From assembly GCA_027625915.1 (NCBI GenBank), contig JANTQA010000030.1, positions 2,294,001 through 2,358,000 of the forward strand: a stretch of DNA of 64,000 bases, in the 5' to 3' direction. Positions 35,056 through 46,311 of the stretch are shown piece after piece. The notes below the pieces were generated by a model, which saw only the letters and a program-made list of their open reading frames with translations, was not told the DNA's origin and did no database searches. The stretch comes from Anaeramoeba flamelloides. Its lineage: Eukaryota; Metamonada; Anaeramoebidae. Position 1 is the first letter of the stretch. Each line of letters starts with the position of its first letter. Made by a program: the position numbers and the translations under genes.

Positions 35056-38000
35056 AATCTTGCCTTAAAAACAGATTGGAATATTAAAAAAAAATATAGA
35101 ATTTCAAATCAGAATACTTATCAAAAATTATTTACTAATTACTTTTCAGAAAAAAATTTTCTTTTAGATATCACTACAATAAAAATTTTCAAAAATAAAT
35201 TCATTCAGTTCAAAGATATAATTTATAAAGAAGAAAAAAAAAGATTACGAAATCGCACCATTAATAAAAAATCTCTTGTCTAACCCAAATTTAATTCATC
35301 GAATCAAAAAAATAAATAAAGTAGCTTGGAATAAATTTCTTAATGAAATAAATTTAGAATTTAATCAAAAAAAAGAACTTTTGGAAAAAAATAAATTTAA
35401 TAAGGTCTAAAAAAATGAAAATGATTTTAAACAATAAAAATATGATTGAAGATTATTTTGGTCATATTAAAAAAAAATTCAATTGAACCAAATCAAAAAA
35501 TTTTAGATTATATAAAAAATCTTAAAATAAATAATTTAAAAGAGTCAAAAATTTATATTTATTTTCCAATGGAAAAAATTAAAAATATTATTAAAAATTT
35601 AAAAAACAAATCAGTGAAAGGATTTCAAAAAATCGAGAATTTAAAATTTATTATTAATGAAGAAAATTTTATAGATATTGAACCAATTGAGAACAAAAAT
35701 TATAAAAAATTTCTAATTACAATACAAAATATATTTAATAATTGGTTATTGAACCCTAATGATAAAACTATTGAATATATCAAAAAAAAGATCAATTTTG
35801 TTTATTCATAAAAAGGGAAATGAAGGAGTCGCTTTAAACTATCGACCTATTTCAATTAATCAAAGTCTACCAAGATTATTTCTTAAAATGCTATATAAAC
35901 TTATTGAGCCTTGTTGGGAATTTATTCATAAAGCGCAGTTTGGCTTTCGAAAAAAATTTGATACTCCACTACAAGGAAAATTTTTTCAAAAAAAAATCTC
36001 TAAATTTTGTATTTTTGAAATACACTCATATAATAAACATTATTATACATAACAATTTTCAATGAGGTTTACAACTTTAATAGATATTAATAGCAATTGA
36101 AAAAAAAATGAAATTTTTCAGTAATATTTTTTTCATTTTTAATTGTAAAATTTTTGAATTTTTTAATTGACTTAGTCGAAAGATAATTTTCAAGTATTTT
36201 TTTAATAGTCTAAAAGGAAACATATTTTTCAATTTGAAAATAGCACAAAATATTTCAATCAAAAGATATTGCTCAATTAAATTGAAAATCTGATTTTTTT
36301 TCTGTTTTTGGAATATTTTTTATCATTTTATTTTTTTCCATGCTTGAGTTTTTATATACGTTCCCAATTTTTTTCTGCAATTTGCTTTAACATTTATTCT
36401 TTTTTCAATCTTAATGTTCAATCAAAAATTAATTCATTTCAACTTTTTCCAATATAAAAATACCCTGAAAATAGGTGTTTTTTTCAAAAGTCGGTATTTT
36501 TGAAAAGAGGGGTATTCAGATTTTCATGATTTTAATAGCTATCCCTTTTTTATTACATAAAATTATGATAACTTTGAATAAATAATTTATAAAAGAAATA
36601 TAACTGAAATCCAATGTATAGTTTTGGCTAACTTTAATTTTAGGTATTTAAATTTTCCTTGTAGTGTCGTGTTGCGGTATTAAACTTTTTAAATATTTAC
36701 AATCAGATAAAAACAAATAATGAAAATAAAAATGATAAAACTCATATTATAATGATTGATATAGCAAAATGCTTTGACTCAATCAGTTTTAAAATAATTA
36801 GGAAAACAATAAAAAAGTTTATTTTAAATTAAATTATTCAAAAATTTTTAGTAAAATATTATCAAGGAAAAGGACTCGGTATATTCCAAGGGGATCCCTT
36901 ATCACCGATTATATTTGCTCTTATTTCACATTTTCTATTATTAAAAATAATACCATTAACAAATCATTGTCAAATGTTTGCAGATGATTTAATTTTAATC
37001 ATAAAAGGGAATATGAATCAAATAAATGAAAAATTAAATGCTATATATCAAGTAATTGTCCAATTTGGATTAAAACCTAATGAAGACAAAACAGAAATTA
37101 CTCAAGATTTATCAAAAATTAAATATTTGGGAATTTATTTGGAAAAAATTTCACATTTAGTCTATAACCTAAAAAAGGCAAAAGAAACTTATAATAGTTC
37201 TAAACAATTATTCAATAATAATTTATTAACAAATAATTTAAAAAATAAGATTATTTAAATCTTTTATATTAAGTCAATTAACATATGGATTAGAAATATA
37301 TAATTATAAAATAGCAACCCTAAACTATTTAAACTCTTGGATTAATACATGTATTACTGAAATCTGCAAAATAAACAGAAACACACCAATTCTTATTTAT
37401 AAAACAGAATTTAAATTCGAAAATTTGGTAATATCAATCAATAAAAAAGAAATTCAAATTCAAAAAATAAATTAAAAGAATTATCTCTACCCTATCTGGA
37501 AAAATTAATAAAATTTAATCATAGAATAAACAATAAAATTAACTGGAAGTCGGAGAGTTTAAACCTTCTTAAAAAGGAAATTTATAATTATAATTATAAC
37601 GATTTGTTGAATTCTACCAGTTGGAAGGTACAAAAAATATTTCGCAATAATTAAAAACCAAAAAAAATTTATTTATTAATCAAAGATATTTAAGTTATCC
37701 ATCAAGTTCAACAATTCTAAAATTCAGAACATTTACCAACTGCTTAAATAGATATTATTATGTAATAAATAAAAATTCAAATAAATTTTGTCCTTTATGT
37801 TTAAAATATGAACATAAGGAAATAATAGAAAATATTGATCACTTTTTATGGGTATGTCCTTCCTATAAAAAAAGATAGATTAATTTTTCTGAAAAAGTTA
37901 AAAGAATTAAATTTTAATGAAATAATTTTAAATTATGATAGCTTAAAATTATTTTCGTTAATTAATAATCGTGAAATCTATGATTTTACGCTTAAATTTC

Positions 38001-38066
38001 TGAAAGGGAATTTAAGTAAAAGGGCACTTAGAGTGTAATCTACACTTCCTCCTCAATAAAAAAAAA
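35056..38066 (+). mobile_element. 5'-truncated LINE, family A, copy 1 (reverse transcriptase)
   Basis: A non-LTR retrotransposon missing its 5' part; no endonuclease domain is visible. The reverse-transcriptase motifs appear in order: LNYRPIS and FGFRK (35838-35960), MIDIAKCFDSI (motif A, near 36750), GIFQGDPLSPIIFAL (motif B, near 36880), MFADDLILI (catalytic FADD, 36974-37000), LKPNEDKTE and KYLGIYL. The C-terminal zinc knuckle CPLCLKYEHK...DHFLWVC lies near 37790-37858. The frame is broken at about 35800, by a TAA near 36832, near 37250 and in the C-terminal part, so this copy is dead. It ends CTCCTCAATA plus an A tail and is bracketed by a 15-base duplication. A CACTA-type element (35967-36666) splits the reverse transcriptase. 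Confidence 0.9.
35967..36666. mobile_element. CACTA-type (EnSpm) non-autonomous transposon inside the LINE
   Basis: A 700 bp element with ends CACTACAAGGAAAATTTTT and AAATTTTCCTTGTAGTG in inverted orientation, and TC repeated on each side (35965-35966, 36667-36668). CACTA termini and 2-3 base target duplications are features of the CACTA/EnSpm superfamily. Removing the element and one TC joins GATACTC to GTGTTGCG and restores a continuous reverse-transcriptase reading (FGFRKKFDT then RVAVLNFL) with normal motif spacing. No transposase is encoded. Confidence 0.85.
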
Positions 38067-38081
38067 ATATAACAGAATTTT
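38067..38081. repeat. Target-site duplication, 3' copy (family A LINE)
   Basis: An exact repeat of 35041-35055. Confidence 0.85.
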
Positions 38082-38571
38082 CATTCAGTTTCCAATAAAG
38101 TATTTTACTGTTGCTGAAATAATACATATAAACTTGTTACAATGTCTCTTTAAATATGCCAGTATGTTTCTTTTTTCTATAAAGCCCACGCAGTCAACTA
38201 TCAACAAACATATAGTAAACAATATGTAAATATCATATTGTTTTCAAAATTTTCGACCATTTAAAAAGATATTCTTAAAATGTAAGGTCATATATAGAAA
38301 TATTTCTCAAAAAATAGTTATCATTTTCGAGATAATTTTTGTTGAAAAAAGGCATAATAAAACTAAAAATTGTAAAAATCATTCAAAAATTTAAACAAAT
38401 TGATTTAATTATTCTAAATTTCTCAAAATATTAAGGAGTTTACATTCAAAATATCTTTTACTGTATATGTGCTATTGGATACTTAACTATATGGAGTCTC
38501 AGAACAAGAAGAAAAAAAGCTGGGCTTTTGTCCTCTGAACATAGGCAGTTTGATAAACTGAGAGAGTATGT
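38082..38571. other. Spacer between the two family A LINE copies
   Basis: Sequence resuming after LINE copy 1. Its first 20 bases, read together with 35020-35055, resemble 39236-39275. No gene was seen. Confidence 0.4.
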
Positions 38572-38587
38572 AACTATTCAATTTTTT

Positions 38588-39026
38588 GTTCCAAAAATAT
38601 TTCACAATAATAAAAAATCAAAATTATTTATTTAAAACTCAAAAATATTTAAGTTATCCCCCAAGCTCAACAATTCTAAAATTCAGAAAATTTGCTAACG
38701 GCTTAAACAGATATTACTATGTAATTAATAAAAATTCAAATAAATTTTGTCCATTATATTTAAAATATAAACAGAAGGAAATTATAGAAAATATTGATCA
38801 CTTTTTATGGATATGTCCTTTCTATGAAAAAGATAGATTAATTTTTCACAATAAATTAAAAGAAATAAATCTAAATAAAATAATTTTAAACTATGATAGT
38901 TTGCAATTAATTTCAATAATTAATAATCGTGAACTCTAGTATTTTACGAACAAATTTATGAATGGAAATTGAAGTCTAAGGGCAACTAGAGTGTAATTTA
39001 CACTTCTTCAATAATAAAAAAAAAAA
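38588..39026 (+). mobile_element. 5'-truncated LINE, family A, copy 2
   Basis: Only the last ~440 bases of the element. It encodes YLSYPPSSTILKFRKFANGL and the C-terminal knuckle region (CPLYLKYKQK...DHFLWICPF), closely matching copy 1 at 37630-38066. It ends TTCTTCAATAATA plus an A tail. AACTATTCAATTTTTT stands on both sides (38572-38587 and 39027-39042), a 16-base target duplication. The second Cys of the knuckle is Tyr here, and the last codons diverge. Confidence 0.9.
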
Positions 39027-39042
39027 AAACTATTCAATTTTT

Positions 39043-39661
39043 TTGCTAATTCTTGGCCTTTTATTATTTGGAATACCGAATGAAAATTTGTATCTTTTTA
39101 TTTTGAAATTAACAGTAATTTCAATCCCATAAGTTTCATTTATTTAGTTTGGTTCATTCAATATTTTAAAACTTGTAGTTTAAATACCTTTTGACTTTTT
39201 GAAATACATAAAAACAGTTACAAAGTTTTTTAGAGTCACTATTTGTTGCAAAATAAAGTGAACAAAATTTTCATTCAGTTTTTCAAAAAAAAAGATTTTA
39301 TCAATCAATAAACATTAATTTCAAATTTTTATATTCTTTAAATCAGAATAAATTATTAATTTACCTGAGAGAATTGGCGAATTTTGTGATGTATTTCCTT
39401 TCTCGGAATGTGATTATTTTGGAAAGTTGAATAAAAATTTTGATCTTCATATTTTACATTGAAGAGTAATTCGTCACTTTCAAATTCATATAGAAATCAC
39501 AAGATCACAAAAGTGTTGAAAATTTTTAAAAAGTTTACTTTAAATTTTGTGCTTATTTTTCTTGAGTTATATCTTAAAAATTTCATTTTTTCTTATTTAG
39601 AAATAATTCAAAATTTGTTTAATTCAAATAAATTAATAAAAAAAAATACACAAGCATCCAA
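39043..39661. other. Spacer and upstream region of RPA1
   Basis: About 39232-39280 is a second copy of the sequence into which LINE copy 1 inserted (TATTTGTTGCAAAATAAA...AATTTTCATTCAGTTT). The remainder is the 5' region of RPA1. An upstream open frame (39459-39740) runs out of phase into the gene and is not taken as coding. Confidence 0.45.
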
Positions 39662-41673
39662 ATGGCTTCTCAACTTACTGAAGGATCAATCCCAAAAATA
39701 TTTAAAAACGAAGAATGTGTACAACCAATTCTTCAAGTAATCGATCTTGAAGAAACACATTCTAAAAATAAAGATGAAGATACAGTTAGGTATCGATTAA
39801 AACTTTCTGATGGTAAATTTTATCTTTTGGCAACACTTAACAGACAACTTAACGAAATGGTAATTAATGAAGAAATAAAAGACTTTTCCTTTGTCGAATT
39901 ATTAAACTATCAAAAAACAGTGATAAAAAATACCGAGTAACATCCTTTTCTTTTTCATCTGTGTTTTTCTCTTTTTTTATTATTTTTTTTCATAACACAA
40001 ACAAAACTTTTCTTCAGTTTCTCTTTAACATCTTTTTATTAATCCGAACTCAAACAAAATCATTCCAAAAAAAAAACTAATAAAAATTATATCCGTTAAA
40101 AAAAAAAAATCTTTACTTTTTTGAAAAAAATTCATTTCCTCTTTTGACTCTCTCTTTTATTCTGAAAACAAACAGTTTTTTGCTTGTATCTAATTTAGAA
40201 TCTGTGTCAAATCAAACCGAAAAAATTGGTGAACCAACAAAATTTACAAATGAAACACAAGAAAACGAAATTGAAATTGAGAAAGAAGAAGAAAAAGAAA
40301 AAGAACAAACAACATTTAAAACACAACCACTCGAAACGGGGATTACTTTGCTTCGAAATCTTAATACCTATAATAAAAACTGGAAAATCAAGGTCCGTGT
40401 TACAAACAAAGCAGAGCCCAAAACTTACAACACAAACGGTAAAGAAGGCAAAGTTATGTATGTTACCGTTATTGATTCCAACGGTGACGAGATGAGGGCA
40501 ACAATGTTTAATGATTATGTAACAAAATTCAATAAAGTTCTTCAAGTCTCAAAGTGCTATTATATCTCCGGTGGTAGGCTCAAGCCTTCAGATCGAAGAT
40601 TTTCATCGATCCAAAGCGATTACGAGATCAATTTCAACAATTCCACCAAAATGACTCTTTGTACAAACACCTCTGACCTACCCAAGGAGGCCTATCATTA
40701 TAAGAAATTAAGCGAGATTGAAAAAACACAAAATGGAATGAAAATTGATGTCTTGGCCATCGTTGCAGAAGTAGGCGACTTGATGGAAGTGAAATCAAGG
40801 ACTGGAACGCAATTAAAGAAACGAGAGTGTATTTTGGCTGATCAGTATTTGAGGATTTCATGTAATTTCTGGGGAGAAGCCGCAGAAAAAAACACCTTCT
40901 CAGATAACCCAGTGATCATTATTAAGGGGGCAAATGTTGGCGAATATCTTAATAAAAAAAATCTCAGCGCTTCCAGATCTGCAAGAATTATTCTGGATCC
41001 TGAAATTAATGAAGCACAAGAAATAAGAGATTGGTGGTACAGAGGCGGCGGGAAAAAAACCCAAGAGCAATTAGGAAAAACAATTGGCAAATCATTTGGT
41101 GGGTACACCAATTGGATCGAAAATGATCGGGATCCTTTATCCAACATTAATGACCTTAATTTAGGAATTGGGCAAAAGGCAGATTACATCACAGCTAAAG
41201 TAACCATTACTCGTGTTTTACGTGACCTCAGCAACCCCGTTTGTTACCCCGCATGCAACTTTGAAAATTGTAACAAGAAGGTAACATTACAAGGATCCCA
41301 CTGGGTTGGCGAAAAATGCAACCACAGAATCAAAAAGCCCACTTACAGGTATAATGCTAAAATTAGATTGTCCGATCCAACAAATTCAATCTACGCTACA
41401 GGCTTCAACGACACCTGCGAAAGAATCTTAGGAGTTAACGCAGAAGAAATTGAAACTTTAAAACAACAGGGCAGAAACGACGAATATAAGGCCGTTTTCG
41501 ACAAGGCAGTCCCATTAGAAGGCCTTGCCAGAATTAGAATCACGGAAAATGAATATGAAGGGAAAACTTTTAAAAGACTCATTCTATCCAATTTTAAACC
41601 AATCACGGACTATGTATTAGAATCTAAAAAATTAATCGAACAAATAAATAAAATTAATCGAACAAACAAATAA
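39662..41673 (+). CDS. RPA1: Replication protein A large subunit (two exons)
   Basis: Binds single-stranded DNA in replication, repair and recombination as the large subunit of the RPA trimer. Exon 39662-39936 and exon 40176-41673 join across GTAACA...AACAG in phase 2 to give 590 residues, the usual family length. Residues 1-100 form the N-terminal protein-interaction OB fold (LTEGSIPKIF, YRLKLSDGKFYLLATL). An acidic linker follows, then DBD-A (from about 161, WKIKVRVTNK) and DBD-B (NGMKIDVLAIV). DBD-C carries the zinc ribbon: C448, C452 and C457, then GEKC ending at C473. The position normally holding the third cysteine is Gly470, and H475 or C448 might substitute. The C-terminus is slightly shorter than in animals. 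Confidence 0.95.
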
Positions 41674-42134
41674 AATTAATGGAAATTAATTAATTCGCTG
41701 GATTGCTGCACCATTCGACATTTTAAACCGAGATATGATATTTTAATAAAATATTTCTCTCCTTTTCACCATTTATTTTCTTGAAGATTCCTTTTCTTAT
41801 AAAGTTATTAGAAAAATTGAAAACATCAAGGTTGTTAGAAGCGTAGATCTAAAATGGACAGTAAACTTCAGCAGAGGTATATCCAAGACTCTACTAAAAA
41901 CCTTTTTGTATGTACCTTTTCAAATGACTTTATAGCCATTTTTATATTAATTTTTTATTTTTATTTTTTAGTTTTATTCACTAAGATTTTTTTCTAAGAA
42001 TAATATCCAATATATATATTTATATTATTTTTACACATTCCAATCAAATAACAATTAAAACATTTTATTTATTTTATTTTTACTTTGTTTTTTTTTTTTT
42101 TTTTTGGCACTTTTTTTGATACTTTTGTTTTACG
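41674..42134. other. RPA1 3' region
   Basis: AT-rich with a T tract near 42088-42105. No gene was seen. Confidence 0.4.
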
Positions 42135-42540
42135 AAAAGAAAGTAAAAAAAAAAAAAAAGATCTTCAAAAATACAAATAACCATTACAAAAATTGAGATT
42201 CCGTAATATCTTTTAAAATGAATTTATATATTAGCAAAAAATCTTGGTGTAAAACGTTTTTCAGTGAAAGTTCAACAGTGAAAAGCCCGCAAAGCTAATT
42301 TCAGAAATTGTGATACTCTTTTTTTTTTAGGTTTTATTTTAAATATTTTGTAATATCAGAATTTTTATATATTTAGTATGATTGAAAAGTAAATTATTAA
42401 TCAGATTTCATAATTTGTTGTTCTTGATAACTAAAGGATATCTACTTTTTTTTTTCTTTTTTTTTTCTTTTTTTTTTCTTTTTTTTTCATTAGATTATTT
42501 CAGATTAGTTACAATTTTTGAAATGGGGTTTAGAAGAGTT
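42135..42540 (+). repeat. Dispersed repeat R6, copy 1
   Basis: Aligns with 53124-53490. Landmarks are GATCTTCAAAAATACAAATAA against GATCTTCGAAAAGAAAAATAA, AAAATTGAGATT, TTTTTCAGTGAAAGTT, AACTAAAGGATA and ATTTTTGAAA. Pyrimidine tracts of T with single C (42448-42488) lie inside. No coding content was recognised. Confidence 0.6.
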
Positions 42541-42844
42541 AGAGGATTGAAAATATATAATTCTAAAAGTTTATACATACTCAATGAGTCTAATTGGATT
42601 AAACTTCTCTTTTTGTATGAAATCCGAATCATTTTTTTTTTTTATAAATATTTAAGATTAAAACATACTCTCAATTTGGTGTTATACTTCTAATTTATTC
42701 TTCCACTTTCGGTTTGAAAACCGAATCTTTGCCAAGTAAAGTTTTTCTAATTAGTTATATTTTTTCAGAAGGATTGGAGTTTTGAGAGTTTTTTTTGTAT
42801 GTTCATTAGAGTCTTCCATTTCTACTTGACAGTAACTCTTTGTC

Positions 42845-42875
<31 letters not shown>

Positions 42876-44768
42876 GGGGGGTGTACATATTATTGTTATA
42901 TTCATTTTTGAAATATGTTATACTTTTCATATTTCCAAATAAAAAAATAAAAAAATAAAAATAAAAATAAAACAATTGTGTTTTTTTTCAAAGAAGAATT
43001 TCAAGAAAAGAGGAAACTTTTCGTTTAATAAAATGTGCATTATTAAACTTTTTCTGCTAATTTACATAAAAGATGAATAGTGTAATATTTTTATCATTAA
43101 AAAAATTTTGACATTTTTTGATCAAAATGAATAATTTTTAAATTACAAAAACATCTTATTTCTTTTAAAAATATTTCCAGTGTATTCTTAGTTCCAAATA
43201 CCTGATTAAAAATAAGTATAGTCTAATTATTAATTTCCAGATTAGTTAGTTTCAGAAACATTTTTTTGAAATTTTTTTAAAACGTAAAATAAAATAAAAT
43301 TGAATTCTTGATCTTTAAGGGATTAAACCTATCATAGATTTGTTTCTAATTAAATTATGTTATTATTGTTATTAAATAACATTAGATATTACTCTATTGT
43401 TTCAAATAACTTGAAAAAACCTATTAAAAGCATTACTCAACAAAAAAAATTATTGGGTTTTTTACATTCTATGATCCAATCAAAAATCATATTTTTGAAT
43501 TTTTATTTTTAATCACATTTTCCTATGGATCATTTCAAAATTGGTTAACACAATAAATATTTAATTAGAATATCAATAATTTATAAAATACTTTTCTGTA
43601 AACTGAAAAATATGACCTTTTTATTTTATAATTTTTTTTTTCACATATACACCATACGATCTTCTATTACTTGAAAATTTTCAAATTTTTAAAATAGGAT
43701 TTTTTGAAGTATAAATTTTCATAACCTGAAAGAATTTCACAATAAAATTGTATAATTTTTCATTCCCAGATTGGAAATTAATGCTGTAAAAAATAATGAT
43801 TATCTTCAAGAAAGAAAATTGGGTAAAATTGGAAATGATTCTTTTATTCCCTTTTTACAGGAATTTAAACTTTTTTATAATTAAAAGGTGTTCTATTTTT
43901 TTTTTAACATTTATTAATTAGAGCAATGGGATATTCATTCTCAAGTAAAAATTGTATGAAAACACGATTACAATAAAACTGATTTGAAATATCAGTATTT
44001 ATTAACTATTTTAAAAGTTACATTCTCTTAAAATAAGATTAAAAGACACTAAGTTTTTTTTTTAAACCATAAAATTGAAAAAAAAAATAATCCTGTAATT
44101 TAACTATTCTCCAGTAATTCAGTATCGAATAGATGGAAATTGATGGAAATTTTGAGAAATAGTTGATTTGGCAAATAAATTTGAAAAGATCCAATATAAA
44201 GATAAAAAAGTAAAAAGAATTTATTATTGTAAATAAAAAAAAAAAAAAAAGTAATAATTTTTTCATTTTTTTAATTTTAAGATTATCTTAATACTTATTA
44301 ACATAAAAAACTAAAAATTATTCACTGTTCTTTCTTTTCAATCAAATAGGTTATAAAAAATATATTAAGTGATTTAGATCGAAAAAATACAATCATTTTT
44401 TATATTACTTTTTAGATTTTTTCATCAGAAAAACAATATCAATATATAGACAATATCTCTGAAAATAATTTTTAAAAATAATCTAAATGTAGTTTATTGT
44501 TTGATTTTTACTAAATAAATTGATTTTTTTCCAACTAATCTACTTTTTAAGATAAAAATAAGAAAGATATTTTTCAACAGTTTAAAGTCTGAATATTGAT
44601 ACTAAACCTTTAAATTTAAATTGTAAGGCAGATTTTTTTAAAATTCTTGTTTTTTTTTCATAAAACAAGAATGATTTTTTATTGACTAGATCAAAAATTT
44701 GTTTTTTATAACCAAACTAAATTTTTGAGCTAAATTCAGAATATGGTAGTACCAAAAAGATTTATATT
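42541..44768. other. Long spacer, no gene seen
   Basis: Includes a T28 then G6 run (about 42847-42881). Part of 44290-44660 faintly resembles R4 (TTTTTATATTACTTTT, ATCAATATATAG). Short minus-strand frames (for example 44266-44039) are Phe/Lys-rich and unsupported. Confidence 0.4.
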
Positions 44769-44998
44769 ACTGAAAAATTCAAATAAATATCTAAAAATTT
44801 TTTGCCTCATTTTACTTTTTAAATCCTTTTTTATCATTTTGAATTGCATTCTATTGGCTTAATTGCTGAGAAACTTTGTAAAATTAGTTTTCCCTTCAAA
44901 ATATTCTTACTCTCGAGTTAGTTTCAAAGTTGAGCCTAGATTACCAAAATGGAAATTGAACTAAAAAATTTCATTAAAAAAATTGGAATTTCTCAGTA
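44769..44998. mobile_element. MITE family R5, copy 3 (reverse orientation)
   Basis: A 230 bp element from ACTGAAAAATTCAAATA to GGAATTTCTCAGT. Its reverse complement matches copies 1 and 2, including TTTTTTAGTTCAATTTCCAT. ATT and AAT lie outside the two ends. Confidence 0.7.
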
Positions 44999-46311
44999 AT
45001 AACAACAAAATATAATTTTGAACTTCCAAGTAGTAGTCACTAATCGTATAACTTCTTGCATAATAAAATATATCTGAATCTATATTAAGGAACGAGTCTA
45101 TATTAAATTTTTTTAGGTAAATTTAATAGAGATTTAGAATTTTTTTTGCCAATTACTTAGATTTCAAATCAAAGTGAAAAACTTCTTAGTATATTAATTA
45201 AATCTTGCTAAATGACATTCATTAAATTTTGTTATTGTTTTTATAGAAATAAAAATATTTTCACATTTTTTCACTTTTTTGAAAGTTTCTTTTTTCAACT
45301 TTTTGCAAAAATACAAAAAATAAAAAAAAATATGAACAAGAAAGCAAAACCTTGTTATGTTTGTGGAAGACGTACAAAAAATAGTTTGAAAAATCAACCT
45401 GAAAGGGTTTTTTTGGATTTGCATGAAAACATAGTTTGATTCGAAAAAAATATACAATATATGCTTTACTCTTAATAAAAGATTTTCTTTTCTTGTACCA
45501 TTCTTTTTTTTCATGAATCTACTTTTTGAGTTTACATTCTTTTGTTTTTGTTGAATTTGAAGTTTTTTTAAGTGTTCCCAAATTACTATCCCAAAAGTTT
45601 TTGTCCGAGTCAAAAAAAATCAAAGAAAAGAATAATAACTATTTTTTAAAAAATTAATTATTGTTAAAACAAATTGAGTTCTTTTTACATTCAAGTTGGA
45701 TGAATAGAAACGAAGGAGAAAATATTCACTAGTTTTAAATTATTTTTTCGTTTTTAAAAAGGAGAATAAATATTATTTTTGAGAAAATAATTAAATTCAA
45801 AATTAATCAAAAAATTCTCACCTGTTAAAGATCTTTTTTCAAAAAAAAATTTTTAAAAAGTCACTTTTTTTTTCAGAATTGTAAAATTTTAAAAAAACAA
45901 GAACTAAAAGTTCTAACATTGAAAAAACCTGTCTATTTTCAATTTTAAACATATTTCAAGATAAGGATTCCTTATTTAGTTATTGGACAAAAAAAAAATT
46001 AATATAGACTAGTCCCTTAAGGTAATTTCAATTATGGTTTTGTAAGTCAATTTTATAAACAATTCCATTTTTAAAAACTTAAAAGTTGATACTAAGTTTC
46101 AGTTTGAACCATTTATAACAATAATAGCACGTTTTGTGCAAGATACAGGATCAGCTTTTTTCTCATTTCAATCGACACAATCCTCTTATCTATTTTCTAT
46201 TGGTTCCAAAAAAAAAATCATGTCAAAACTCATTTTTTCTCTTTTTCATTCTACCAAAAATTCCTCAACCAAAAAGGGATTCAATAATTTCAAACCAACA
46301 AAGAATTTCAG
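44999..46311. other. Upstream region of the actin-related gene
   Basis: AT-rich spacer. Apart from the small Cys-containing frame at 45332 nothing was recognised. A minus-strand 139-codon frame (45613-45194) is Phe/Lys/Asn-rich and has no family resemblance. Confidence 0.4.
45332..45439 (+). CDS. Possible small Cys-containing ORF (35 codons)
   Basis: Reads MNKKAKPCYVCGRRTKNS and ends DLHENIV. The C-x2-C-G and basic run resemble half of a zinc ribbon, and the codons are less A/T-biased than those around it. It could be the first exon of a spliced gene, since the stop overlaps a GTTTG that might serve as a donor, but no second exon was found. No family is claimed. Confidence 0.2.
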   Translation: MNKKAKPCYVCGRRTKNSLKNQPERVFLDLHENIV

